Source: UBA6911 sp964481255 (lineage in GTDB: Bacteria; Acidobacteriota; UBA6911). From it: a stretch of 24,840 nt of DNA. The notes below the pieces were generated by a model. That model searched no databases. It saw nothing but the letters and a program-made list of their open reading frames with translations, and had not been told where the DNA came from. This document shows positions 6,592 through 15,129 of this stretch, one piece after another. The stretch is taken from NCBI GenBank assembly GCA_964481255.1, contig CAYZTZ010000038.1, positions 1 through 24,840 of the forward strand. Reading direction: 5' to 3'. The translations under genes were made by a program, and so were the position numbers. Position 1 is the stretch's first letter. Each line of letters opens with the position of its first letter.

Positions 6592-7509
6592 ATGAAAAAA
6601 AAGGATTTTGTTTCCATTCGCGACTGGTCCTCGGACGAACTGCATAAGATGCTTGCGCTGGCCTTCGCCGTCAAGCGGTCCCCGTCCAGGTACGTCCGGA
6701 AGCTCGAGGGTAAGGCTCTCGCCATGATTTTCGAGAAGCCCTCCCTGCGAACGCGCGTTTCCTTCGATGTCGGGATCCATCAGCTGGGAGGTTTTTCCGT
6801 CAGCCTCGGCCAGGCTGAAATCAACCTCGGCAAGAGGGAGACCGTGGGCGACGTGGCCAGGAACCTGGAACGTATGGTTCAAGGCATCATGGTCCGGACA
6901 TTCAGCCATGAAAACGTCGAGGTCATGGCGGCCGCGGCCGGCATCCCCGTCATCAACGGGCTCACCGATTTCAGCCACCCCTGCCAGGCGATGGCGGATT
7001 TCATGACGATCCAGGAAGTAAAGGGAGAGCTGCGGGGCGTCAGGATCGCCTATATCGGGGACGGCAACAACGTGGCCCATTCCCTGATTTACGCGTCGGC
7101 CCGTTTCGGCGCGCACCTCGCCGTCGCGACCCCGAGAGGCTATGAGCCGGAAGCCGGCGTCGTCGCGTGGGCGCGCGAAAACGCCGCCGAGAGCGGCTGC
7201 CGGCTCGAACTTCTGCACGACCCCTTGGTCGCGGCGGATGGCGCCGACGTCATCTACACGGACGTCTGGGCGAGCATGGGGCTGGAATCGGAAGCGGCGA
7301 AACGCAGAAAGGCTTTCCGCAGGTTTCAGGTGAACGATTCCCTGGTGCGCCGCGCGAAGCGCGACTTCATCTTCATGCATTGCCTGCCCGCGCACCGGGG
7401 AGAGGAAGTCACCGATTCGGTGATCGATTCGCCCCACTCGGTGGTCTTTCAGCAGGCCGAGAACCGCCTCCACGCGCAGAAGGCCCTGCTCCTGACCCTG
7501 ATGGCCTAG
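6592..7509 (+). CDS. argF: ornithine carbamoyltransferase
   Basis: The 305-residue length is normal for the family. The enzyme joins carbamoyl phosphate to ornithine to give citrulline in arginine synthesis. Carbamoyl-phosphate binding motif SLRTR is at 51-55, HPCQ at 129-132, DVWASMG at 224-230 and the catalytic HCLP at 263-266; the ornithine-side motif DVWASMG separates it from aspartate carbamoyltransferase. The frame is open upstream to 6520, but the promoter and the typical N-terminus (MKKKDFVSIRDWSSDEL) favour 6592. GGGTGA lies close upstream. No other arg gene is nearby. A MITE-like element lies 84 bp upstream of the start and a probable terminator follows. Confidence 0.95.
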   Translation: MKKKDFVSIRDWSSDELHKMLALAFAVKRSPSRYVRKLEGKALAMIFEKPSLRTRVSFDVGIHQLGGFSVSLGQAEINLGKRETVGDVARNLERMVQGIMVRTFSHENVEVMAAAAGIPVINGLTDFSHPCQAMADFMTIQEVKGELRGVRIAYIGDGNNVAHSLIYASARFGAHLAVATPRGYEPEAGVVAWARENAAESGCRLELLHDPLVAADGADVIYTDVWASMGLESEAAKRRKAFRRFQVNDSLVRRAKRDFIFMHCLPAHRGEEVTDSVIDSPHSVVFQQAENRLHAQKALLLTLMA

Positions 7510-7566
7510 ACTGAAAGTCTTCTCCCCTGCGTGCGCAGGCGCGCGTCGGTGTTATGTTCGGATTGG

Positions 7567-7597
7567 AGCGGCAGGCAGGCCGCTATTTCTTCTCTTT
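7567..7597 (+). terminator. probable rho-independent terminator of argF
   Basis: AGCGGC (7567-7572) and GCCGCT (7579-7584) form a 6-bp stem with a 6-base loop, followed by a T/C-rich run (7585-7597). It also covers the end of the convergent gene at 7583. Confidence 0.4.
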
Positions 7598-8581
7598 GAA
7601 ACCCGCGGGTATTTCAAGATCGGCGCCCGAGACGTCGGTCGACACTCTGAGGACTTCGTGATGGACGGTCATTATGGTCGAGCGGCCCTGGGCCTTGCCT
7701 TCCTGGCCTTCCGGAGCCTTCTTGCGCCCGATCCGGCGCCCCAGCATGCCTCCGATGCTCGAGACCGAAGCAAGACCTCCGGCGCTTTCGGATTCGCCTT
7801 CCGGTTCCCGTGACACCTTCGCCGGATTCTGAACCGATTCCATGACGATCTGCGTCAAAATCGCCGCGCCCTTCATGTTGACGTTCTCCGCCTGCATCTT
7901 CCCGATCATGTCCTTCATTCCCGGATACATCGCCGCCGCCATCGCCATCTGCTCCGCGGCTCCCATTCCGAAGAAATCGCCCAGAGCCCTGGCGTACCGC
8001 ATGTCGAATTCGGCGATTTCCTTCAGGGCGGGGATGTCAGGAGCGAGCCAGACATGCGAGGTCATGACGAGACCGCCGCCTTCTTCGAGGGTCTTCCCTT
8101 TTTCGTGCGCCGTGACGGTCACAACGACTTCGCGGCAGTCGTAGCCGTTGATCGTCTTCGACTGGCCGGTTTCCTTTGCGGAAATATCGAACTCCATCGG
8201 GATTTCCGCTTCCGTCGGAGCTTTCCCGGACGGCTCCGCAGCCTGCTGTTGCGCCTCCTTCAGGCGACGCCGCATTTCCTCGAAGGTGGTCACCCGATAG
8301 CTCTTTTTCTTCATGTCCAGTTCGTAGATCTTCTCTTCGTCCAGGTCGACGATCTCCCCTGTGATCTCGTCCGCCTTCATCTTGCGGTTGCCTTTGACGG
8401 CGACTCTGGAGATCAGCCCTTCCTTGGCCGCCTTCCCGCCGAACATGCCGAGCATGCGGCCCATCATCCCTTCCATCTTGATCTGGTTCTTCTCCTCAGT
8501 CTTGACATCGGCGCGCAGCGCTGCCGCCATCGCCAGCGAAATCGTCGCGGCCGCCATGACCGCGATGCATCGACGATTCAT
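7583..8581 (-). CDS. exported DUF4412-like protein of unknown function
   Basis: The start is the ATG at 8581, since GGAGGT (8588-8593) lies 6 bases upstream; a GTG two codons earlier would touch the ribosome binding site. The protein is 332 residues. It begins with a signal peptide (MNRRCIAVMAAATISLAMAA, probable cleavage after LRA near residue 26). A methionine-rich GMMGRMLGMF segment follows. The segment IYELDMKKKSYRVTTFEEM resembles periplasmic DUF4412-type proteins, which have a LolA-like beta fold. A second methionine/alanine-rich stretch lies in the middle, and a low-complexity basic/acidic linker (about 265-300) precedes the C-terminal strand region. The function is unknown; the family assignment is by resemblance only. 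Confidence 0.75.
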   Translation of the reverse strand: MNRRCIAVMAAATISLAMAAALRADVKTEEKNQIKMEGMMGRMLGMFGGKAAKEGLISRVAVKGNRKMKADEITGEIVDLDEEKIYELDMKKKSYRVTTFEEMRRRLKEAQQQAAEPSGKAPTEAEIPMEFDISAKETGQSKTINGYDCREVVVTVTAHEKGKTLEEGGGLVMTSHVWLAPDIPALKEIAEFDMRYARALGDFFGMGAAEQMAMAAAMYPGMKDMIGKMQAENVNMKGAAILTQIVMESVQNPAKVSREPEGESESAGGLASVSSIGGMLGRRIGRKKAPEGQEGKAQGRSTIMTVHHEVLRVSTDVSGADLEIPAGFKEKK

Positions 8582-8593
8582 AAGCACACCTCC

Positions 8594-9255
8594 CGGAAAG
8601 CCGAACCGCGCATCATCCGCGTTCAGGCGCTGTTTGTGCAGGCATTTTAAGCCGTTTTAAGGACGCCTGGGAAGAGGCTATTTCAAGCGCCGCATCGTCC
8701 CATCCGGGTTCGGGAACCATACGGTCTCACGGCCGCTTCGGCGGATTTTGCTTTTGCGCGGCCTGACAGGGGATAATGGATTTAAGGTAAAGCGCCGGTT
8801 CAGGCGGCGCGGCCCGAAGAAGCTCCGCCGATACAGAATGAACTGCTGATTCGGGAGGCCGCGAACGGGCGCTGCCCCATTGTGAGGGCTGGCTGAAGCA
8901 GCCGCTCTCGGGGTGGAGCATCCGTTGCGGGCCGGGCTGGCTCCGGGGCTTGAACACGGCGAATCGTCGGGTATGGGCTTGAAGCAAGGGCCTGCCTTTC
9001 AAGGCCGGGAAACAGATAAAATGCTTCCTGCCGGCGGCGGCTAAAGTCAAAGCTGCCATTCCCGGTTCGCGGTCGTCTTTTAATCGCCAGCCGGGGAACC
9101 GGAAACCGGGAACTCAGAATATGAAGATGGCCGGCAGCGGGCGGCGGCGGATATGAATGGAGCCCGTCAGGGCGAATGATCCTTTGGTGCGTCACCATGA
9201 CGGTGCGGCCGGCGTGATGCCTCGGCCGCGATTCGAAAAAACAGGGAGATAAGAC
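8594..9255. other. long intergenic stretch without a convincing gene
   Basis: About 660 bases separate the two divergent genes. Reading frames here are short or are mirror images of the downstream gene. The stretch contains a GGGGAACCGGAAACCGGGAAC repeat (9093-9113) and a CGTCA-CCA-TGACG inverted repeat (9190-9202) that could be a small operator for the downstream oxidoreductase. I see no RNA gene. Confidence 0.45.
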
Positions 9256-10224
9256 ATGAAAGCTATTCGTGTTCATGAAACCGGGGGGCCTGAAAAGCTC
9301 ATTTATGAGGACGTGCCGGTCCCGGAGCCCGGGCTGAATCAGGCGCGTGTGAAAATAAGGGCGACAGGGTTGAACTTCATCGATGTCTATTTCAGGACGG
9401 GGCTGTACAGGACGGCTCTGCCGTTCATCCCGGGGACGGAGGCTGCGGGTACGGTGGACGCCGTCGGCGAAGGAGTGACGGCAGTCCAGCCGGGCGACCG
9501 TGTCGCCTATGCCGGAACGATGGGGGCCTGTGCGGAATACTCTGTCGTCGACGCGTCTCAGCTCGTCCGGATACCCGAGGGGATCGATTTTCAAAAGGCG
9601 GCCGCCGCGATGCTTCAGGGCATGACGGCGCACTACCTGGTTCATTCCACGTACCCTTTAAAAAGCGGCGAGACGGCGCTCCTGCACGCCGCGGCCGGGG
9701 GGGTGGGGCTTTTGTTGACGCAGATGGCTCGCCGGATCGGCGCCCGGGTCATCGGCACCGTATCGACGGAGGAAAAGGCCGAACTCGCCAGGAGCGCGGG
9801 GGCGGATCACGTCATCCTCTACGAAAGAAGCGATTTTGAAGTGGAGGTCCGAAAAATCACCGGCGGCGCCGGCGTGGACGTGGTCTACGATTCGGTCGGA
9901 CGGACCACGTTCGAGAAGAGCCTGAATTGTCTCCGGCGGCGCGGGATGATGGTGCTGTTCGGACAATCCAGCGGGCCGGTCCCTCCGCTGGACCCGAATA
10001 TACTCAACCCCAAAGGCTCTCTTTACCTGACCCGACCCAGCATGGCGCACTACACCGCTTCTCCCGAAGAGCTGGCGTGGCGTTCTGGCGATGTGCTCCG
10101 TTGGGTCGGCGAAGGATCTTTGAAGATCCGCGTGGACCGCGTCTATCCGCTGCGCGAGGCGGCGGAGGCGCATCGAGCCCTGCAGGCGCGGCAAACGGCG
10201 GGCAAAGTGCTGCTTGAACCGTAA
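9256..10224 (+). CDS. zinc-independent NADPH:quinone oxidoreductase (MDR family)
   Basis: The protein is 322 residues, the usual length of quinone oxidoreductases of the medium-chain dehydrogenase/reductase superfamily. The N-terminal GroES-like domain begins MKAIRVHETGGPEKLIYEDV, with FIDVYFRTGLY near 41-51 and GTEAAGTV near 60. The nucleotide-binding motif AAAGGVG is at 145-151, followed by a Rossmann domain with GADHVILY. The cysteine and histidine ligands of zinc alcohol dehydrogenases are absent, so it probably reduces quinones or alpha,beta-unsaturated carbonyls with NADPH. GGGAGAT precedes the ATG. It is transcribed alone; no partner gene is evident. Confidence 0.92.
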   Translation: MKAIRVHETGGPEKLIYEDVPVPEPGLNQARVKIRATGLNFIDVYFRTGLYRTALPFIPGTEAAGTVDAVGEGVTAVQPGDRVAYAGTMGACAEYSVVDASQLVRIPEGIDFQKAAAAMLQGMTAHYLVHSTYPLKSGETALLHAAAGGVGLLLTQMARRIGARVIGTVSTEEKAELARSAGADHVILYERSDFEVEVRKITGGAGVDVVYDSVGRTTFEKSLNCLRRRGMMVLFGQSSGPVPPLDPNILNPKGSLYLTRPSMAHYTASPEELAWRSGDVLRWVGEGSLKIRVDRVYPLREAAEAHRALQARQTAGKVLLEP

Positions 10225-10329
10225 CCGGCGTTCCATGGCCCGCGGACGTTCAACCTGCAGCCTGGAAGGCGCAATGCCGGGATACCCGCGCGTTCGAGGT
10301 CGGAAACGGGATCCCCCGGCGGCTCTTGT

Positions 10330-11439
10330 CTATGCGCGCCTATGGTAGATGTCCAGTGTTTTCCGGGCGGCGATATCCCAGGTCAGCTCCGCGGCGCGCT
10401 TCAAGCCGCGGGCGCGCAGGTCCTCCCGCAGGTCCTTGTCCTCTAGGACGCGCTCGAGCGCCGCGGCGATCTCGGGCGGGCTGGAGGCGTTGAAAAGGAG
10501 GGCGGCGCCGCCGGTGACCTCGCGCAGGCTCGGGATATCGGAGCAGGCCACGGGCACGCCGCACGCCATCGCCTCGATCGGCGGCAACCCAAAGCCCTCA
10601 TAGGTGCTGGGGAATACGAAAGCCCGGGCGTTGCCGTAGAGAAACGGAAGGTCCGCTTCCGGGATGGTGCCCAGAAAGCGGACGCGGTCCCTCAGTCCCA
10701 GCAGCTCCACGCGGTGGCGCGGTTCGGGGTAGCGCGGGTCTTTCGCGCCCGCGAGCACGAGCAGAGGGGCGCGGCGAAGGCGCGCATAGGAATTGATCAG
10801 TGCGGGGATGTTCTTATGCGGTTTGTTGCTCCCCACGTACAACACGTACTGGTCGGGCAGGGCGTATTTGACGCGCACATATTTCGACTCTTCCGGCGTG
10901 CACGGGCGGAAGGATCTGGCCACCCCTTCGTGTATGACGCAGAGGCGCGCCCGGACCTTCGGGAAAAGGGACTGGAGGTTGGACCGGGTCGCCTCCGACA
11001 CACAGATCACCCACTCGGCGGTTTGGAGCGCGAGACGGAGCAAGAGCCGATACCAGAGGCGCTGCCAGACTGTGAAATACTGCGGGAGGCGCAGGGGGAT
11101 GATGTCATGCACCGTCAGGGCGAAGGGCCGCGGCGCCGCGCAGGGCATGCTCCAGTGGGGGAAATGCGTGAATCCGGGGGCAAGCCGCCGCAGAAGAACG
11201 GGCAGCTGCAACTGTTCGCGCAGGGTGAAGGGCGTTGCCGCCGTGTACACCATCCGAACGTTGGACGCCGAGGCCAGAGGGGACGTGTCATAGCGGGTGT
11301 TGACGAGCTCGGGGTTATGCACCAGCACCAGCTCGTCCCTGTCGTCCTGCTGGGCCACCGCGCAGGCGAGGTAGCACGTGTAGCGCCCGATGCCCGGGAA
11401 ATGGTCGCTGATGGTGCGTACGTCGATAACGGTCCTCAT
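10330..11439 (-). CDS. glycosyltransferase family 4 (GT-B fold)
   Basis: The protein is 369 residues. The N-terminal half starts MRTVIDVRTISDHFPGIGRYT, with the glycine-rich loop of GT4 enzymes that act after a family-specific acceptor. LYVGSNKPHKNI near 200-211 and the C-terminal signature EGFGLPPIEAMACG, with E281 and E289 as the E-x7-E pair, bind the sugar nucleotide. It probably adds a mannosyl-type or similar residue to a lipid-linked polysaccharide on the cytoplasmic face. Its ATG overlaps the stop of the upstream GT2 gene (ATGA, 11436-11439), so the two are translationally coupled. It is the last gene of the flippase-GT2-GT4 operon. Confidence 0.93.
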   Translation of the reverse strand: MRTVIDVRTISDHFPGIGRYTCYLACAVAQQDDRDELVLVHNPELVNTRYDTSPLASASNVRMVYTAATPFTLREQLQLPVLLRRLAPGFTHFPHWSMPCAAPRPFALTVHDIIPLRLPQYFTVWQRLWYRLLLRLALQTAEWVICVSEATRSNLQSLFPKVRARLCVIHEGVARSFRPCTPEESKYVRVKYALPDQYVLYVGSNKPHKNIPALINSYARLRRAPLLVLAGAKDPRYPEPRHRVELLGLRDRVRFLGTIPEADLPFLYGNARAFVFPSTYEGFGLPPIEAMACGVPVACSDIPSLREVTGGAALLFNASSPPEIAAALERVLEDKDLREDLRARGLKRAAELTWDIAARKTLDIYHRRA

Positions 11440-12287
11440 CCCGCGCTACGCCTCTCTTTCGCGCTCCAGCGCCCCCACACGTAGCCGAGGGCGCTCGAAT
11501 AGCTCGCGATCGCCTTGAGGGGCCTGAAGCCGGGCCGCCGCCTCGGTTCCGCGTAGGAAAATGGCAAAAAAACGTGCGGCACCAGGAAAACGCTCCGCAA
11601 CAGGAGATAAAGCAGGGGACGCCTTTCAAGGCGGCGCGCGCGGGACGGGTCGCGGCGCACCGCCTGCGCATGGCCGTAACCGTAACGGAAATGCTTGAGC
11701 GCCAGGGCGGCGAGGCTTGCGGGCGCCGGGTGGTAGACCCATAGATCCGGCACCAGGACCATCCGGTACCCTGCGCGGCTCATGCGTATGAAAAAATCGG
11801 TGTCCACTCCCTGCACGAGCTCCTCGTCGAAACCGCCGATCTCATCATAGCGCGCCCGGAGCATGGCGCAACAGGTCGTGGTGATGTCGCAGAAAAAATA
11901 ATTCTCCGGACCCGGGCGGCTTTCCACCGGCACGCGCGCCACCGGGTTCTCCACGCGCGGCACCTGGCGCGCCACCCAGCGCTGAAAGCGGCCGGAGCCC
12001 GGCGGAATCAGACGCGACGCGCCGGTCGCGCCGATGGTCGCATCCGACCGCAGCGGTTCCACCAGCTTCTCGATCAGACGCGGCGAGGCCGGACGGGCGT
12101 CGTCGTCGATGAAGACCAGAATCTCGCCCCTCGTGCGTGCCGCCCCCCGGTTGCGCGCCCGGCCGTTGGGACGCACGCCGCGCACCACCTCGATCTCGTC
12201 CGGAGGCAGCGTCTGCGATCGCAGGGCGTCCGTCAGGGCGGCGTCGGCGCCGGATAATGTCGGTATAATGACGCTGATCGAGGGCAT
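11436..12287 (-). CDS. glycosyltransferase family 2 (GT-A fold)
   Basis: I chose the ATG at 12287 (MPSISVIIPTLSGAD) because this is where GT2 enzymes begin; the frame is open to 12344. From there it is 283 residues. The DxD-type metal motif is DDD at 61-63 (LVFIDDDARP). GGFDEELVQGVDTDFFIRM near 150-170 is the usual acceptor-side ED-like motif. The C-terminal part has hydrophobic residues (YLLLRSVFLVPHVFLPF) that may attach it to the membrane. It probably transfers a sugar in surface polysaccharide or rhamnan-like glycan synthesis. It follows the flippase by about 97 bp and overlaps the GT4 gene by 4 bp. Confidence 0.9.
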   Translation of the reverse strand: MPSISVIIPTLSGADAALTDALRSQTLPPDEIEVVRGVRPNGRARNRGAARTRGEILVFIDDDARPASPRLIEKLVEPLRSDATIGATGASRLIPPGSGRFQRWVARQVPRVENPVARVPVESRPGPENYFFCDITTTCCAMLRARYDEIGGFDEELVQGVDTDFFIRMSRAGYRMVLVPDLWVYHPAPASLAALALKHFRYGYGHAQAVRRDPSRARRLERRPLLYLLLRSVFLVPHVFLPFSYAEPRRRPGFRPLKAIASYSSALGYVWGRWSAKERRSAG

Positions 12288-12383
12288 CAGTCGCAAACTC
12301 CAGGAGTCCGATATACTCGCGGCGCGGACGGTTGATAACAGCATCTCCGTTCGGGCGCCGCCGCGCTCCCCGGCGGCCTCGCC

Positions 12384-13862
12384 TCACCCGGAACGGGGAC
12401 GGTCGCGCCTGAGCCAGTCCGTCTTAAAGAAAAGGACCAGATCCGTCCACGTCACGGCGCGCACCGCCAGAAGGACCGCGCCGTAGAGCGCAAGGACGGC
12501 CGTTTTTAAAAGCGCATCCGCAAGGAAGGACCCGGAATGGACCAGGGGCGCCGCGGCCGCGGCCGCGGCGGCGGCTGCAGCGATCGCCGCCAGCTTGCCG
12601 AGCTGGTAGGGAATGGGCAGCACGCGCTGGGCCATGGCGTACATCCCTGAGAGCGCGGCGAGGTGGCCGAGAGCGGTGGCCAGCGCCGCTCCCAGGATGC
12701 CGAGCCGCGGTATCAGCGCGAAATTAAGGACGATGTTGACGGCCGTTGCGGCCCCCATCGTCAGGGCGATGACGCCCGTGCGGCGCGCGATGTAGACGCC
12801 GGTCTGCACGACGTAGGACATGGCGCTGAACATGGTGCCGATCGCGAGAGGGCCGACGGCGATCGCGGCGCCGGACCAGTTCTTGCGCGTGTAGGCGTTG
12901 ATCAAGAGAAGCGCCTCGGGCGCAAAAAGGGTTCCGCACACGGCCACCGCGCCGAATGCGGCGGCAAAAAGCGTCAGCGCGCGCCCATAGACGTTTCCCG
13001 ACTCCTTTCGCCCCATAATGGAAAACGCAAAGGGCTGCCACGCGTTACGGAAAGCCCCCATGAGAAGGGACATCATCCCGACGCCCCCGCTGGCGATGGC
13101 GTACAGCCCCACGTCGTCCGCCGGCACGTTGCGCACCAAAATCGGCCGGTTGACGTACCCGATAAACCATGCGGCGGTTCCCGACAGCACGAGGGGGAGC
13201 CCGATGCCCAGCAGCTGCCCGAGCCCCTCCGGTCCCGCGCGCGCGAATAGAATCCGGCGGTTGAGGATCATGCCCGCAACGGAAGTGGCGACGCCGCCGG
13301 CGATAAAGCCCGCCAGCATGCCGGCGGCCCCGATTTTAAACAGCAGGATGCTGCCGATCCCGATGACCGAGGCCGTCACCAGATTGGCGGTCATGAGGCA
13401 ATTAAAGGCGCGCACGCGTCTCTCCAGACGCAGCACGACCAGCTGCACCCCGTTGGCCATCATGAAGGGCATCGCCGCAAGCGCCAGGCGCAGGTACAGA
13501 ATGTAACGGGTCTGACCATAAAGCCACAGGGCGAGCGGCCCGGAAAAAACCAGCAGGACGGCGACCGCCGTCACGGTGAAACCCATCACGATCAAAAAAA
13601 CCGTCGAAACAAGACGCCTCCGGCTCTCCAAATCCTCGTGCTCGTAGTAAAAACGCGCCAGGGCCGCGTCGAGCCCCAGGAAAAAAACGATGAAGAGCAG
13701 ATGGGTGACGCTGAAGACCACATCGAGACGGCCGTATTCATCGCGACTGAGAAAGATGGGGTAAATCCCCGCGACCACGATCCCGAGAACGCGGTTGATC
13801 GCGGCCCCCAGGCCGTAGCCGACAACGTCGTACGCCAGTTTCCGCAATCCTGTTTGCGCCAT
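12384..13862 (-). CDS. polysaccharide flippase of the MOP/Wzx family
   Basis: The ATG at 13862 (MAQTGLRKLAYDVVGYGLG) gives 492 residues, the normal Wzx length, with about 12-14 hydrophobic segments. Typical features are an early glycine-rich helix, the segment FLSRDEYGRLDVVFSV near 40, and alternating basic loops. Proteins of this family move lipid-linked oligosaccharide units across the inner membrane. Near the C-terminus an alanine run (about 12540-12585, a tract of GCG/GCC codons) makes one membrane helix almost pure alanine. The frame stays open upstream through the scaffold gap, but that extension is an artefact of the undefined bases. The gene is first in an operon with GT2 and GT4. Confidence 0.9.
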   Translation of the reverse strand: MAQTGLRKLAYDVVGYGLGAAINRVLGIVVAGIYPIFLSRDEYGRLDVVFSVTHLLFIVFFLGLDAALARFYYEHEDLESRRRLVSTVFLIVMGFTVTAVAVLLVFSGPLALWLYGQTRYILYLRLALAAMPFMMANGVQLVVLRLERRVRAFNCLMTANLVTASVIGIGSILLFKIGAAGMLAGFIAGGVATSVAGMILNRRILFARAGPEGLGQLLGIGLPLVLSGTAAWFIGYVNRPILVRNVPADDVGLYAIASGGVGMMSLLMGAFRNAWQPFAFSIMGRKESGNVYGRALTLFAAAFGAVAVCGTLFAPEALLLINAYTRKNWSGAAIAVGPLAIGTMFSAMSYVVQTGVYIARRTGVIALTMGAATAVNIVLNFALIPRLGILGAALATALGHLAALSGMYAMAQRVLPIPYQLGKLAAIAAAAAAAAAAAPLVHSGSFLADALLKTAVLALYGAVLLAVRAVTWTDLVLFFKTDWLRRDRPRSG

Positions 13863-13958
13863 GAGGCCGTCCGAAATCCGCGCGCCATTGTACCCCGCGG
13901 CGCGCTCCCTTGGCCACTCCCGCGTGATCGGAAAACGGCGAACGCCGCATGCCGCGCG

Positions 13959-14058
13959 NNNNNNNNNNNNNNNNNNNNNNNNNNNNNNNNNNNNNNNNNN
14001 NNNNNNNNNNNNNNNNNNNNNNNNNNNNNNNNNNNNNNNNNNNNNNNNNNNNNNNNNN
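13959..14058. other. assembly gap of 100 N
   Basis: Exactly 100 undefined bases occur here, the conventional length for a scaffold join of unknown size. The right flank begins directly inside the 76-bp dispersed repeat, so the join probably broke at a repeat. True distance and content are unknown. Confidence 0.98.
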
Positions 14059-14134
14059 CTATTGAAGCGCCGGGAGGCCGATGCTGAACCGGGAACTTCA
14101 TTTCTTGAACTATTGGAGTCTGAGATTTTTCGAG
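14059..14134 (-). repeat. 76-bp dispersed intergenic repeat, copy 2
   Basis: The reverse complement matches 1983-2058 at about 89% identity without gaps. The copy starts at the edge of the N gap. On the plus strand it can be read as a short open frame ending at a TAA near 14156, but nothing shows that it is translated. Confidence 0.8.
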
Positions 14135-14289
14135 GAAGCATCGAACGTCTTTGGTAAGGGAGCGCCCTTGATTGCAGTCAGCGGGGCGGTGGCCGCGGAG
14201 GGGTTTTTAACGGGGACCGGAATGGCGGGATGGCGCCCAGGCGCGGTTCTTCCGCCCCATAGGAAATTGCACGGCCGCACGGACATTTT

Positions 14290-14319
14290 CCGACAACTGG
14301 GGCCAAAATGGGATAGAAT
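14290..14319 (+). promoter_or_regulatory. promoter of the NTF2-like gene
   Basis: CCGACA (14290-14295) lies 18 bp from TAGAAT (14314-14319). The predicted start point is about 36 bases before the ATG at 14362. Confidence 0.55.
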
Positions 14320-14361
14320 GGCGGGAAGAAGATTGAAAAGGGACCAAGGAGGTCAAGCGCC

Positions 14362-14826
14362 ATGAACCGTCGACAATTTTTGCAGTACGTCAACCATTTC
14401 AACAACCGCAGATGGGACAAGGTGGTCAGCTATTTCCGCCCGGACGTCATCCTGGATTATCCCGATAATTTCATGGGGCCGCAGATCCCCGGCGTGACCG
14501 GCAACACCCTGCGCGGCCCGAAGCAGTTCATCGCCAACTACGAGGCGCTCACCGCGAACGTGCGCGAGGTGCTCAACGTCGGCGCGTTCATTTCCAGGGG
14601 CAGGCAGTTCTGCGTCGAATTGATCACCGAGTTCCACGTTTTCCGCACTCCGCCCCGGAGCGCCCCGGGGAACCAGTGGAAGGAGGGGGAGGTGCACATC
14701 CTGAACCAGAATGTGCTTTACGATCTCGACGAAAAAGGGAAGTTCAAACATATCCGGATCTTTCATCACCGGCACCTCGACCCTGAGAGATGGCTGCGCC
14801 GTAGGCAGAAGGTGGGGCTGAAGTAA
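14362..14826 (+). CDS. NTF2-like / SnoaL-like protein
   Basis: The protein is 154 residues, preceded by a perfect AAGGAGG (14346-14352) 9 bases upstream. It begins MNRRQFLQYVNHFNNRRWDK and has the helix-then-sheet pattern of the NTF2 fold, with YFRPDVILDYPDNF near 24-37 and LRGPKQFIANYEAL near 50-63. The second half has QNVLYDLDEKGKFKHIRIFHH, the usual closing strands. There is no signal peptide. Such proteins are small ligand-binding or isomerase/hydrolase-like enzymes; the substrate cannot be predicted. It has its own promoter and no close operon partner. Confidence 0.85.
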   Translation: MNRRQFLQYVNHFNNRRWDKVVSYFRPDVILDYPDNFMGPQIPGVTGNTLRGPKQFIANYEALTANVREVLNVGAFISRGRQFCVELITEFHVFRTPPRSAPGNQWKEGEVHILNQNVLYDLDEKGKFKHIRIFHHRHLDPERWLRRRQKVGLK

Positions 14827-14926
14827 TCGGGGCTGGAAGAGCCAGGCCTTTAGTTTTTGGGCCGTTCCGGCGCCGCCGGCGCGGCTGTATGAACCTTATT
14901 GCCTTCTGTAAGCCCGGATCCCCAGA

Positions 14927-15021
14927 GGCTGTCTCAAAACTCGCATGCCCGATCCTTTGGCGGCTGTAAATAACTGATTCTATTAAAGCGATCCTTTGAA
15001 TCTGCCGGTTATGAGACAGCC
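14927..15021 (-). mobile_element. MITE-like element, copy B (95 bp)
   Basis: The ends are GGCTGTCTCAAAACT (14927-14941) and GGTTATGAGACAGCC (15007-15021). The reverse complement aligns with 6425-6508 through the ends and the central TAATAGAATCAGTTATTTAC; copy B carries about 11 extra bases. Similarity extends some 12 bases outside (ACGGTTCTCC). It lies between the NTF2-like gene and the PHP gene and has no coding capacity. Confidence 0.75.
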
Positions 15022-15129
15022 CCCGGAGAACCGTCCGCACAACATCTTTTAACTAATCCGTTTAATGCGTGGCCGTTTTTCCCCGGCGGCCGATAAGATG
15101 AATGGACCCCTGTCCCGCGCGTCCGGAAT

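Noticed and set aside
9190..9202. CGTCA-CCA-TGACG as a confirmed operator
   Set aside because: The palindrome is short, no regulator gene is adjacent and no second copy exists in the window; it is kept only as a remark.
12540..12585. GCG/GCC tract as a microsatellite or phase-variable repeat
   Set aside because: It encodes an alanine-rich membrane helix in frame and the codons are mixed, so slippage-based switching is unlikely.
13863..14141. N-terminal extension of the flippase through the undefined bases
   Set aside because: The frame is open only because N was read as an unknown residue; family N-termini match the ATG at 13862.
14059..14156. Short frame ending at a TAA near 14156 as a gene 3' end
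   Set aside because: It coincides with the dispersed repeat, whose other copy has no gene around it; the gap hides any upstream part.
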